The position numbers and the translations under genes were made by a program. Under the pieces are notes generated by a model that did no database searches, had not been told where the DNA came from, and worked only from the letters and a program-made list of their open reading frames with translations. DNA of 64,000 bases, taken from NCBI GenBank assembly GCA_018242585.1, contig JAFEBQ010000004.1, positions 99,558 through 163,557 on the forward strand, read 5' to 3'. Below are positions 37,043 through 45,282 of this stretch, in pieces. Numbering within the stretch: the first letter of the stretch is position 1; the number at the start of each line of letters is the position of its first letter. The DNA is from Planctomycetota bacterium (GTDB lineage Bacteria; Planctomycetota; Planctomycetia; Pirellulales; PNKZ01).

Positions 37043-37600
37043 TTATCGACTTCGTGTCGGGATCGTAGGTGGTTCTGATTCAATGGAACGAGCAAACAGG
37101 AACGCGGGAGCATTCTTTGTGAGCCATGCCTTGATTGCCTCATGCGACTCAAACTCCGCGACTTCAATGCTGTCGATGGTCGGCCCCGTGTCGCCTACCT
37201 TCCTGATTTCGTCTTCGCTCATTTCGCGGATAAACAAGACCCGGTGACGCTGCAAGCCGGCGTGCGTCAGATTGATCGCTCCTTCGTTCAAAGGTTTTGC
37301 GAGATTGGAGCCCCTTATAAGAACCACATACACCGCTGCGGAATTGAAGGTGAGCAGCAAACCTTCTGATGGATCGTATTTCCACGGTCCCATCTGTGAG
37401 TAGGGAAACCACATGCTGGTCCCGTTCCTGAATCGAAACTCCAGCGCCGCAGATTGGTCGCGAAGTCCGCGTAAGTAGCCAAACGCTCCGCACGTGGCTT
37501 CCCCCTCATCATCCGCTTCCTTCGACTGCAAGATGCCACTCAGGCCCGATGCGGCCCCACCGCGTTTAAGACGATCCTGATGTGTTGTGTCATCCGGCAT
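37043..37600 (-). CDS. Hypothetical protein coupled to the relaxase
   Basis: The 185-residue protein is read from ATG 37600, inside the last codons of the relaxase gene (overlap of 11 bases), so it is translated from the same message. The central part has alternating strands: ALEFRFRNGTSMWFPYSQMG, GLLLTFNSAAVYVVLIRGSN and HRVLFIREM. The protein ends in a charged tail. No family is recognised. Convergent with the integrase, its stop is seven bases from the integrase stop. Confidence 0.7.
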   Translation of the reverse strand: MPDDTTHQDRLKRGGAASGLSGILQSKEADDEGEATCGAFGYLRGLRDQSAALEFRFRNGTSMWFPYSQMGPWKYDPSEGLLLTFNSAAVYVVLIRGSNLAKPLNEGAINLTHAGLQRHRVLFIREMSEDEIRKVGDTGPTIDSIEVAEFESHEAIKAWLTKNAPAFLFARSIESEPPTIPTRSR

Positions 37601-40259
37601 GGTCCAATCCTCGATCCGGGGTGATGGCATCTTTGCCGTTACCGAAAACCGAAAGCCCGCGTGCAAACGCAAGCTGTTTCAAACGATCCTTCAATCCGGG
37701 CTGCTTTGCAGCCTCGGAAAGTTCCGTTGCCGACATCGGCTCGTCAGGCCGTCCTACTGCCTTCAGCAAGCTGATCCTGTCATCCGTGAAAACGACGGCC
37801 TGCTCTTTGCCGCGTGTCAGCGCCACGTAAGCTGTTCGCTGCGTCGTCGCCGGCAGCGACTCGCTGGCGATGGCCACGAATACCTTGTTGACCGTATCGC
37901 CCTGGCTGGCATGGCTGGTCGTGCAGTAGCCGTGTGTCAGATGGCCGAATTCCCGGTCAATGACCCAGCCATGATCCACGACAACATCGCCTCGCCTGGT
38001 GAATCCCTGGACGTTGAACAACGACCCGTTGCTCAGGCGATGCTTTCCATCCTTGGTTTTGCCGCCCGCTGTGACGCGAATTCGGTCGCCGACCGCCAAT
38101 GTAAGTTGAGTTGGACGATACACCTCGAACCGGTCTGCAAGCCCGGTCGGCAATCGAATGCCGTCGCCCACAACAAGCCTATCGCCTTTCGTGAACCCCT
38201 TCGCATTCTGCTGAAATTGCACCAGGTATCCCGGCTCATATTCGGTGGAGTCGGTTTTCTGTGAATCTGTCAGGTGAGTCGGAACCCAGGCATCAACAAC
38301 CTGCTCTTTACTGAGCCTGCCTCGTGCCTTCAGGCCATCACGGATTGACGCCGTAACGCGATCACCTTCGGCGTGCGTTGGCGACACAACGAGAGCGGTT
38401 TTGAAATCACCGGTTGCCTTTTTCTCAGACACCGCCGCGATGTAGGTTTCGGCGAGTTGCTTGTACCGGTCCTCATCCGACACCTGTTTGATCCACCCGA
38501 GCTGGTCGAGCAACCCGAACGCTTTATCGGTGTGACCTTCGCTCAACTGCTGCGCCACCTTTCGGTAATCGGCAGCTTCCTGCCTGAGAATCTGCGTTAC
38601 CGCCGCCACCTTCAACCCTGCCGTTTCTTCCAACAGCTTGAGCGGTTCGCCAGCAGTGACGCTGCGATGCTGCCTTCGGTCGCCCACGAGTACAACGCGG
38701 GCATTGGCCATTTCGGCGACCTCAAACAACCTGAGCATTTCTCTTGTGCCAAGCTGGCTTGCTTCATCCACGAGCAGCACGCCGCCACGTACCGCTTCCT
38801 GCATTTTCTTGTCCTTCAGAAACATGGCTACCGTGTCAGCATCTTTGAAGCCTGCGTCGTTTCGCAGCACTTCACGGCTGGCTTTCACAGATTGAGCGAT
38901 GGCAACCACGGGTTTGCCCGCCTCAACAATCGCTTCGCCGAGTTCCTGTTCCAGCGTTGTTTTTCCGGTTCCGGCCACGCCGCGAATAATCATCACCCGG
39001 TCGCGGGAGCCAATCACATGGGCGACGGCTGCCTTCTGTTCGTCGTTGAGCCACTCACGGGAAACCGGGCGCTTCGGATCGCCAAGAGGACGGCAGCGGC
39101 CGCGTCCATCACGAGCGAACGCAATGAGCTGCGATTCCATATCCCGCATCAACCGCGTGGTTGCCATCGTGCGGCCCTCGAATTCGCTGCGTATGAGCGG
39201 CCGGTTCGCTGTTTCGCGCGCCACATCCTCGACGGTCACACTGCCGAGGCCGCGTTTCAACGCTTCGGTCACGAGCTTGCGTTCTGGAACCACTGCCTCG
39301 CGCACATAACTGTGCTCGATGGCGTGATCGACCGCCGCCGCTTCCTGATGGAATTGCCGGGCATAGTTTGTCGCACGGCAGGACGTGCCTTCCAGGCCAT
39401 GCCGCTCCTCGACTGTCATCCGGCTTGCCCAGGCATCACGAAGTTCTTCGATGGTCAATGCCTTGCTCTTCTTCTCGCGGGTTTCGGCCCCCAGTTCGGC
39501 TTTGCGATCCGGGTCGGTTATCCCTTTCTCGGCGGCAATCTTCTCAATCAGTGCTGTCCGGCGCGAGAAGCGTTGGAGCAAATCCTTGGGAATCCCGGCG
39601 ATTTCAAAATCGTCACGCTTACGGGCCACACCGAAGCCTATATCCTGGAGTTTGTTGGCCAGTCGCACACGGAACGCGGCCTGGAAATACGGTGCATCCT
39701 GCTTCAATTCGCGGAACTGACCTGCCTTCCAACGCTCTTCTTCCTGGTCCCACGTAGTGTTGAAGGTGAATACGTGGGCGTGCAACTGGGGGTCGGGCAC
39801 GCCATCGACGGGTCGTGACGTGGTATGGATGAATTCCGCCCACACCATGTTGCCGGTCGTGCGGTTCGCATCCTGGCCTTTGCGGCGCACGCGGGTTTTC
39901 ATCTCAGTTTCGACCTCCCGCATCGTCTCATCGACGCTATTGCGGAAGGCATCCAGAATGCCCTGATCACCGCTCATCGCATAGAGCAGGGACACTGACT
40001 TAGGAACCGAGAATGTGAAATCGTAACCAACCGTCCGTTCGGTGCGCGACCGAACCGTCAGTTGCATTCCCGTCCGTGGGTCGAGATTGTCGCAGAGACG
40101 CTCGAAGGATTGCTTGTCAACGGTGCCTTCAAGGCCGAGCCGGGAAGCTCCTCTGCCGCCCCAGGAGCCGATGATCTCTTGGCCCTCGCTGTAATAATCA
40201 GCCGTCGCGTAGTAGCGCTTGGCTCCCTGGGCACTGTTCTGTTGCGTGATTCGCATCAT
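37590..40259 (-). CDS. MobF-family conjugative relaxase-helicase (TrwC/TraI-like)
   Basis: The relaxase nicks the transfer origin, stays bound to the 5' end, and unwinds the strand. The 889-residue protein begins with MRITQQNSAQGAKRYYATAD, whose YY pairs are the candidate catalytic tyrosines. YDFTFSVPKSVSLLYAMSGD is the TrwC signature near residue 75, and DPQLHAHVFTFN near 165 gives the metal-binding histidines. The helicase half has Walker A IRGVAGTGKTTLEQELG near 420, and GGVLLVDEASQLG near 500. HGYCTTSHASQGDTVNKVF near 800 is a late helicase motif. At 889 residues it is closer to TrwC than to the much longer F TraI. The start is 40259 or the adjacent ATG at 40256. Confidence 0.92.
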   Translation of the reverse strand: MMRITQQNSAQGAKRYYATADYYSEGQEIIGSWGGRGASRLGLEGTVDKQSFERLCDNLDPRTGMQLTVRSRTERTVGYDFTFSVPKSVSLLYAMSGDQGILDAFRNSVDETMREVETEMKTRVRRKGQDANRTTGNMVWAEFIHTTSRPVDGVPDPQLHAHVFTFNTTWDQEEERWKAGQFRELKQDAPYFQAAFRVRLANKLQDIGFGVARKRDDFEIAGIPKDLLQRFSRRTALIEKIAAEKGITDPDRKAELGAETREKKSKALTIEELRDAWASRMTVEERHGLEGTSCRATNYARQFHQEAAAVDHAIEHSYVREAVVPERKLVTEALKRGLGSVTVEDVARETANRPLIRSEFEGRTMATTRLMRDMESQLIAFARDGRGRCRPLGDPKRPVSREWLNDEQKAAVAHVIGSRDRVMIIRGVAGTGKTTLEQELGEAIVEAGKPVVAIAQSVKASREVLRNDAGFKDADTVAMFLKDKKMQEAVRGGVLLVDEASQLGTREMLRLFEVAEMANARVVLVGDRRQHRSVTAGEPLKLLEETAGLKVAAVTQILRQEAADYRKVAQQLSEGHTDKAFGLLDQLGWIKQVSDEDRYKQLAETYIAAVSEKKATGDFKTALVVSPTHAEGDRVTASIRDGLKARGRLSKEQVVDAWVPTHLTDSQKTDSTEYEPGYLVQFQQNAKGFTKGDRLVVGDGIRLPTGLADRFEVYRPTQLTLAVGDRIRVTAGGKTKDGKHRLSNGSLFNVQGFTRRGDVVVDHGWVIDREFGHLTHGYCTTSHASQGDTVNKVFVAIASESLPATTQRTAYVALTRGKEQAVVFTDDRISLLKAVGRPDEPMSATELSEAAKQPGLKDRLKQLAFARGLSVFGNGKDAITPDRGLDHAG

Positions 40260-40274
40260 GCCCTATTTTATCGT

Positions 40275-40313
40275 AGCACAACATCGTTAACGGAACGTTA
40301 ACACTTTTGTGCT
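40275..40313. promoter_or_regulatory. 39-bp nested dyad upstream of the relaxase (candidate oriT or operator)
   Basis: Two concentric inverted repeats share one centre at 40294: inner arms GTTAACG/CGTTAAC around GAA, and outer arms AGCACAA/TTGTGCT, with 4-base spacers on both sides. The dyad ends 16 bases upstream of the relaxase start codon. This fits either a repressor operator or the hairpins of a transfer origin recognised by the relaxase. Confidence 0.6.
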
Positions 40314-40722
40314 CCACCGCAGAAACTCTACGTTTGCGACGATTCAACATCACGCAAATGTGACTCACGCGCGACTGCGACGCCGATGGCTTGTGATGAA
40401 CCGCGTTGGCCATGTGTCACGTTTTTATTGTGTTGGGTCCTGGACACCTGGGGCTTCTATAGTCTCCAGAAACCGGACGTTTTCTTTCCGCTCCAACCGT
40501 TCTGCATAGTTACGCGGCGTTTCATCGTCAGTATTCCTGACACTCAGATCAGCCCCTGCTTTTACCAGCATCTGAATTATTCTGGAATCCGCAAACCCTG
40601 CTGCGCAATGTAGTGGTGTCTTGCCTTGAAAGTCCTGTGCATGAATATCCGCGCCTTGACCTGCTTCATGTTTTTCGGACAGTCGAGAGGCTTATTCTGG
40701 AGGGGTCCAGGAGAGCCAGCCG

Positions 40723-41034
40723 ATGTCGAAGCAGCCGTCTGGGAAGGTGAAGTTGCCGGAGCGTCGGAAGCGTCGTCGATTCACGGAGGAGTTCAAGGCC
40801 GAGGCGGTGCAGATGCTGCTGGATGGTCATTCGGCAGGTTCGATTTCCGCACGACTGGGGCTGTCGAGTCCCACCGTGTTGTATCGCTGGAAGCGGGCAG
40901 CGATTCAGCAGGGAGGCCGCACGGCGGTCGGTCTGGAAGGTCGCGTGCGGGAGCTCGAAGCGGAGCTCAGGCGGGTGGAGCGGGAGCGTGACATCCTAAA
41001 AAAAGCGCTCTCCATTTTCGGCCGCGACGGGTGA
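40723..41034 (+). CDS. IS3-family OrfA (helix-turn-helix protein)
   Basis: The 103-residue protein has a helix-turn-helix (RRFTEEFKAEAVQMLLDGHS, then ISARLGLSSPTVLYRWKRAA) and a leucine-zipper-like C-terminal helix (LEGRVRELEAELRRVERERD). OrfA binds the IS ends and, alone, modulates transposition. An A7 run near its end can shift ribosomes into orfB to make the transposase. A purine-rich GGAGAG site precedes the ATG. Confidence 0.92.
   Translation: MSKQPSGKVKLPERRKRRRFTEEFKAEAVQMLLDGHSAGSISARLGLSSPTVLYRWKRAAIQQGGRTAVGLEGRVRELEAELRRVERERDILKKALSIFGRDG
40998..41004 (+). other. A7 slippery site for -1 frameshifting
   Basis: Seven consecutive A residues followed by G lie 30 bases before the orfA stop. 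The orfB frame is -1 relative to orfA, as needed to produce an OrfAB fusion, the active transposase of IS3-family elements. Confidence 0.75.
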
Positions 41035-41921
41035 GAGACGTGTATGCGGGGATCGACCAGTTGGTGCTGACGGAATCGTTCGCGGCCTCGGCGGTGTGCG
41101 ATGCGCTCGACGTGAGCCGGTCGGGGTTTTACGCCTGGCGGAGCGAGGAAGAGTCTCACAGAGAGGAAGCAGATCGGGAGTTGACGCCGGTGATTTGCGA
41201 CGTGTTCTGGCATCATCGTCGGCGGTACGGAGCACGGAGGATCGCGGTGGCGTTGTCCGAGCGCGGGATCGTCTGTGGCGTGGCGCGGGTCGCCAGGCTG
41301 CTGAAAAACCAGGGTTTGCGTGCGATTCAGCCCCAGTCGTTCACGCCGCGCACGACCGACAGCCGGCACAGCCTGGGCTACAACGAAAACCTGTTGAAAG
41401 GCAGAAAGGCGCCTTTGAGGGTTGATGAAGTGTGGGTCGGTGACATCACGTACATTCCGCTGGCCACGCGCACGTCAGGCAGCCGGTTCGGTTATCTGGC
41501 ACTGTTGATGGACCTGTTTTCGCGGCGGATCGTGGGCTGGGATTTCGGGCTGACGATGGATGAGGAACTGGTTCTCGGCGCACTGCGACGCGCGATTCGA
41601 GACCGGCAACCGGAGTCGGGCTTGATCCATCACACGGACCGGGGCGGCCAGTACGCCTCGGCGAGATATCGGGCCGTGCTGCGGCGTGCCGGGATCTCTC
41701 AGAGCATGAGCGCCGCGGCGAACTGTTACGACAATGCCTTCATGGAATCGTGCTTTGGGACGATCAAGCAGGAGTTGGAACTGGTCGAATATGAGAGCAG
41801 CGCCGACGCGCTGCGCGAGCTGTCGAGCTACATCCGCTACTACAACGCCGAGCGCATCCATTCGTCGCTGGGGTACGTCTCCCCGGCCCAGTTTGAAACC
41901 CAACACCCTCCCGGAAAATAA
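41031..41921 (+). CDS. IS3-family OrfB (DDE transposase domain)
   Basis: The 296-residue product carries an N-terminal HTH_21-like region (HHRRRYGARRIAVALSERGI) and an rve integrase core. The DDE triad is visible: Asp in VDEVWVGDITYIPLA, Asp in LIHHTDRGGQYAS, and Glu in NAFMESCFGTIKQELE. SAAANCYDNAFMES and IRYYNAERIHSSLGYVSPAQ are typical of the family. It overlaps orfA by four bases (ATGA/GTGAGAG region) and is expected to be expressed as an OrfAB frameshift product. It appears intact, so the element may be active. Confidence 0.93.
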   Translation: MRDVYAGIDQLVLTESFAASAVCDALDVSRSGFYAWRSEEESHREEADRELTPVICDVFWHHRRRYGARRIAVALSERGIVCGVARVARLLKNQGLRAIQPQSFTPRTTDSRHSLGYNENLLKGRKAPLRVDEVWVGDITYIPLATRTSGSRFGYLALLMDLFSRRIVGWDFGLTMDEELVLGALRRAIRDRQPESGLIHHTDRGGQYASARYRAVLRRAGISQSMSAAANCYDNAFMESCFGTIKQELELVEYESSADALRELSSYIRYYNAERIHSSLGYVSPAQFETQHPPGK

Positions 41922-42116
41922 GACACTGGACTGTCCAGGAAACCTGAAGCACCCCACCTGACGACAGCAGCAGCTCAACCACTTCTGGAACAGGTTCATA
42001 GGATGCCATGTGCAAGGCTGTTTCTTGGTAAATTGTCCGCGTGTTTACGTGACTACCCGCCCCGAGCAGAATCTCTACAACGCGCGTTTTGCTTTCAAGT
42101 GCTGCTCTATGCAGAG

Positions 42117-42290
42117 GCAGGGCAATCGCATGTTGAACCTCATGCCCGTGAATGACTTGCGATTCCGGCGGAAAATGCCGGTAAAAAACGATCGAAATCT
42201 CGCTGGTTTAAGGGGGTGTTTTTTATCGGCACGAATTGCCGAAGCCGCAAGTGCTTTTCCAACAACGGATTGCACATGCGATTGCCCTGT
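42117..42290. mobile_element. MITE-like 174-bp insert with target duplication
   Basis: The insert is bounded by 15-bp perfect inverted repeats CAGGGCAATCGCATG (42118-42132) and its complement (42275-42289). It is flanked by direct repeats ATGCAGAGGC at 42109-42118 and 42291-42300; 8 to 10 bp of this is target duplication, depending on where the ends are set. It has no coding capacity. Deleting one copy of the repeat plus the insert restores the ankyrin reading frame. The ends begin CAGGGC as in ISAs1-type elements, including the remnant at 58436. Confidence 0.85.
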
Positions 42291-42741
42291 ATGCAGAGGC
42301 GTTTCTCCAAGGTCCGTCTGGGCGTTTACGTATACGCCAGTCTCCAGCAATTGCTGTACTGTAACTGCATCCCCATTCTGCGCAGCTATATGTAAAGGGG
42401 TCCAAAACGGTCCCCAGTGTCCGTCATCGCGCATATTTACCTCCACTATTTCATAACTTACGCACCGATCAGATGCGACCCGCTGAGTGTTGTCTGCTCA
42501 GGTAACTTCGTAATAGCACGGAACATTGCCGATGTCATGCGCATAGTGCTCGCTGGTCGTGATTCCTGCGTCTGATGCACAGTTTGGGCCGCCGTGTTGC
42601 CGACGCCGACCTATTTTCTGATCTCAGCAATGACCTTGCAGGACTTGGCTTTGTCGTCTGGTCAACATGCCGTCTTCCTTCTTCGGGGCTTTTAGTCCGA
42701 CCGCACACACGGCCTTTTCACCGGGCACGCTTAAAGCCGCC

Positions 42742-42829
42742 GCCGGTCCGCGCAAGCTGCCAAGGCCGCTTTCCTGAAGGAAGCCTTCGGCCTTTCGCTT
42801 GCCCGCGTTGGGCTTGAAAGCCTACCGGC
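42742..42829 (+). ncRNA. Nested-helix structured leader upstream of the gene at 42905
   Basis: Inverted segments are nested around one centre near 42778: GCCGGT/ACCGGC (42742, 42824), GCAAGC/GCTTGC (42752, 42797), AAGGCCG/CGGCCTT (42762, 42788) and an imperfect inner stem around TTCCTGAAGGAA. It lies in a 470-base ORF-poor stretch. It could be a regulatory 5' leader of the small gene cluster or a separate RNA. No known riboswitch consensus was recognised. Confidence 0.5.
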
Positions 42830-42904
42830 CTGTTGCGGCTTTTGGGTGCGTCCCGTAAGGCCGCGATAGTCGCAGCCGGAAACTTAAATCAGAAGGAGAA
42901 CACC

Positions 42905-43165
42905 ATGTCACAACCAGCACACAAAATCCGTATCGGAGTCCTGCAAGTCACGATCTGGAGAAACCACGGCGAAAAGGGCAACTGGTACAGCGTCATTCCG
43001 AGCCGCAGCTACAAGCAGGATGACGCCTGGAAGGAGACCGACAGCCTCGGCTTTGACGACCTGCTGACGATGGCCAAGCTGTTCGACCTGGCCCACACCT
43101 GGATCATGCACCAGCAGCAGGCTGACGCCAAGGGCCGCAAGGAAGCGGCGAAGGTTGCCGCCTGA
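42905..43165 (+). CDS. Small hypothetical protein, element-associated
   Basis: The 86-residue protein starts at ATG 42905, with AGAAGGAGA upstream. The N-terminal part reads KIRIGVLQVTIWRNHGEKGN, WYSVIPSRSYKQDDAWKETD, SLGFDDLLTMAKLFDLAHTW. This beta-strand set followed by a helix is reminiscent of small ssDNA-binding PC4-type proteins, but I cannot confirm the family. It is followed by a strong terminator at 43174. High expression is plausible given the good ribosome site and private terminator. Confidence 0.7.
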   Translation: MSQPAHKIRIGVLQVTIWRNHGEKGNWYSVIPSRSYKQDDAWKETDSLGFDDLLTMAKLFDLAHTWIMHQQQADAKGRKEAAKVAA

Positions 43166-43173
43166 CGCGGATG

Positions 43174-43208
43174 CCGGCGGGCGGTCCAACCGCCCGCCGG
43201 TTTTCTTT
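43174..43208 (+). terminator. Rho-independent terminator
   Basis: A 12-bp perfect stem (CCGGCGGGCGGT, 43174-43185, with 43189-43200), a 3-base loop and TTTTCTTTC form a textbook terminator nine bases after the stop of the gene at 42905. Confidence 0.9.
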
Positions 43209-43240
43209 CATCCTCAACACTTTCAGAAAGGAATCGCAAT

Positions 43241-43576
43241 ATGACTGCTCTTAACCATTCCCCGGCACCTTGGAGCTACGGATACAACCCGTACACCGTC
43301 CGCTCAGAGTCCAGCCCACTCGGCGTCGATGCCGAAATCCCGGCTTTTGAAATCTTCGATGCTGACCACATCAAACTGTTCGACACCAATGAGAATATGG
43401 CCCCCGACTTGCAGGAGTCCAATGCCCGCCTTGTATCAACGGCACCGAGATTGCTGGCCTCACTTGTCGTTTGTGCCGATCTCCTTGCCGATTACGACGA
43501 GTCGGAAGGTGAAGAAGGAGATGCCTATCGCGAGGCAATTGCTGTCATCGCCAAAGCGACAGGGAGGGCAGCATGA
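43241..43576 (+). CDS. Hypothetical protein, first of a three-gene overlap cluster
   Basis: The 111-residue acidic protein contains HSPAPWSYGYNPYTVRSES and the C-terminal ALIVCADLLADYDE-like helix (LVSTAPRLLASLVVCADLLA). The pattern 'SPAPW...DADG...NARLVSTAPRLLASL' is common in small phage and plasmid proteins of unknown function. AGAAAGGA precedes the ATG. It overlaps the next gene by four bases. Confidence 0.7.
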   Translation: MTALNHSPAPWSYGYNPYTVRSESSPLGVDAEIPAFEIFDADHIKLFDTNENMAPDLQESNARLVSTAPRLLASLVVCADLLADYDESEGEEGDAYREAIAVIAKATGRAA

Positions 43577-44007
43577 CGAACGTGAATTGCCTGGAAGGCA
43601 TCCGCTGCCCGCAGTGTGCGCAGGAAGACCGATTCAAGATCACCGCTCTGATTTCCTGCCTCGTGACCGACGATGGCAGCGAGCCGACGGGGGATCATGA
43701 ATGGGATGACGACAGCAGCACCCATTGCCCAGACTGTGGCTTTGACGGAAAGCTGCGGAACTTCCGCACGCGAAGCCACCTGCCGCCCGACCCGGACGGC
43801 ATGAACGACAGCCGCGCCCAATGGGCCGGTTCTGCCCTACTCGCATTCATGTTTGAAACCGGAACCGATCTGGAAGACGCACTCGGCGACCTACTGGCTG
43901 ACCTGATGCACTGGGCTGATCGTCACAACTTTGATTTCGACTTGGCCCTTGACCGCGCCCGCTCACATTACGCGGAGGAAACTGCCGGGGAAGGGAGTCC
44001 AGCATGA
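43573..44007 (+). CDS. Hypothetical zinc-ribbon protein
   Basis: The 144-residue protein has two CxxC knuckles: IRCPQCAQEDRFKI near residue 9 and THCPDCGFDGKL near 51. Together they likely bind one zinc ion. The region between (CLVTDDGSEPTGDHEWDDD) is acidic, and the C-terminal half is helical. It overlaps both neighbours by four bases (ATGA), so the three genes at 43241-44315 form one translationally coupled unit. The function is not known. Confidence 0.72.
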   Translation: MTNVNCLEGIRCPQCAQEDRFKITALISCLVTDDGSEPTGDHEWDDDSSTHCPDCGFDGKLRNFRTRSHLPPDPDGMNDSRAQWAGSALLAFMFETGTDLEDALGDLLADLMHWADRHNFDFDLALDRARSHYAEETAGEGSPA

Positions 44008-44315
44008 CCGATACTGACATCAAATCACCACTCGTATTACCCAGCGGTACGCCTCTGCAACCGGGCAAGCTGTACCTGCGGCTGTATCATGGCCGCAGAG
44101 ACCCCAATCAGGAAATGGACGACTGGGGATTCAACGGGCCGACGTTCGGTCCTCTTTCCTGCTATGTCCACACGTACTGCTCGACGTTCCGAATCCACGG
44201 CGAGTCTGACAACAGCGAAATCTGGTTAGAAACGCATGAAGACATGATACGGTGGGGAGGTTCTTTCTACGGCGACATGGAGCTATTCATCGCCAGCCCG
44301 AATGACCGAGCCTGA
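44004..44315 (+). CDS. Hypothetical protein, last of the coupled cluster
   Basis: The 103-residue protein contains LYLRLYHGRRDPNQEMDDWG, FNGPTFGPLSCYVHTYCSTF and ETHEDMIRWGGSFYGDMELF. The aromatic-rich composition and 'DDWGF-GP-FGPL' pattern occur in small plasmid and ICE proteins of unknown role. It overlaps the preceding gene by four bases and is followed by a long noncoding interval. Confidence 0.7.
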   Translation: MTDTDIKSPLVLPSGTPLQPGKLYLRLYHGRRDPNQEMDDWGFNGPTFGPLSCYVHTYCSTFRIHGESDNSEIWLETHEDMIRWGGSFYGDMELFIASPNDRA

Positions 44316-45282
44316 TTCAGCATTTGGGCACATCGCCATCCCGGCGACCGCGTGCTCACGGGCTGTGCTCCGCTCCGGTCCTCTTCGAGGGACGGCTACC
44401 GCCCCCTCACGCCCGCTTGTGCTGCGGCCTGCCGGCCTGGAAGCGGACACCTGCGGTGCTGACGTCTTGTAACGCAAGCCGGGGGAGCATCCCCCGCCCG
44501 TCAAGGACCGGGGCAAGCGACCGTTCGCGGCCTCCTCCCCAATCTTCCGCGCTCCCAAAACCTCGCTTGTGCAGACCGGGTGCCCCTCCGCTCCGGTCGT
44601 CCTTGACTGGCTCCCCCCTTTCACATTTGGGCTTTCGCCCCCCTTCCGCCAAAAAACGCTGTTCGCGTTTCGCGTAAGGGGCCATTCCAACCAGAGGCCC
44701 TGCAACATGCCGCCCCCTTCGGGCATGGCGGCTCCAATACATCTTTGATTCCGAACTGGCTGACCACGGACAGTCGGCTGCATCATCCCGCTATCCTCAC
44801 GCGACCGCCGTAGCTGGCGGACGGCGGTTTGCTCGACCAAAAGCCACGGCATCGGGGAGAGATCGCGCTTCGCCACCCAATTGAGACATTGTGAATTCCT
44901 GACAACATTCTCAAGCACGTTTTTGAACAGGCGTCTTCCCTATGCACAGCATAGGCTCGCTGGAACCGTTCCAGCGGTTCAGACGCCTGGCAACCTCGAC
45001 TCGCTGCGGTGCTAACCGGCTGCTTTCGGTGGAGCGCCGGTTAGCACGCGTGTTCGTGGTTGCAATGTCGCGTGCGATCGCGCTTCGTGCGAACGCCAGC
45101 GGACAAATGAGTGCCCATGTAAGCGCACTCAATGATGGCGACGAACTCGTCCGCCAACGTCCACAGAGAGAATGAAGACTGCGCAAAACTTGCAACAGCG
45201 ATTCTCGGAGACACTAGGTTTTCTGCGGGTTTCAGCGTCTTCGCAAGTTGCGCGAGCATTTCAGCAGTGATACACTTTGCTT
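44316..45282. other. 967-base noncoding interval dense in inverted repeats
   Basis: No convincing ORF lies here. The structures I can place are as follows. CGGGGGA-GCA-TCCCCCG is at 44480-44496. Nine-base arms GTCAAGGAC lie at 44500-44508 and 44599-44607. A 13-base direct repeat CTCCGCTCCGGTC is at 44368 and 44586. An 8-bp stem AGGCGTCT/AGACGCCT (44929-44936, 44981-44988) encloses two hairpins (CTATGC-ACA-GCATAG and GCTGGAA-CCG-TTCCAGC). A 12-bp hairpin GTGCTAACCGGC lies at 45009-45020 with 45036-45047, and GAGTGC/GCACTC at 45109-45130. It may be a long structured RNA or an origin/transfer site. Confidence 0.55.

Larger units (their letters stand above)
40662..41955 (+). mobile_element. IS3-family insertion sequence
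   Basis: This element of about 1.29 kb carries overlapping orfA and orfB. Imperfect terminal inverted repeats begin TGCTTCATGTTTTTCGGACA at 40662 and, read from the other end, TGCTTCAGGTTTCCTGGACA at 41951. CCCC follows the right repeat; beyond it ACC (41956-41958) duplicates ACC at 40659-40661, a possible 3-bp target duplication. Excision on that basis restores the ankyrin frame. The exact right end (41951 or 41955) is uncertain. Confidence 0.88.
40425..42434 (-). pseudogene. Ankyrin-repeat gene broken by an IS3 element and a MITE-like insert
   Basis: The gene starts at ATG 42434, with GGAGG upstream, and reads FWTPLHIAAQNGDAVTVQQL then DLGETPLH. It is interrupted at 42290-42117, resumes as RAALESKTRVVEILLGAGS and ETALHMASYEPVPEVVELLL, is interrupted again by the IS3 element, and resumes as GADIHAQDFQGKTPLHCAAG and IIQMLVKAGADLSV. 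It ends at TAA 40425. Removing both inserts joins the repeats in frame as GETPLHRAALES and LLLSSGQGADIHAQ. The original protein had about four ankyrin repeats in under 200 residues and was cytosolic, likely a protein-binding factor. Confidence 0.85.

Noticed and set aside
42575-42817. 80-codon ORF upstream of the gene at 42905
   Set aside because: Low-complexity Pro/Arg peptide over the nested-helix leader; no initiation site.
44283-44918. 211-codon minus-strand ORF
   Set aside because: Composition is Gly/Arg/Ser-rich without recognisable segments, and it covers the hairpin-dense noncoding interval; no ribosome site.
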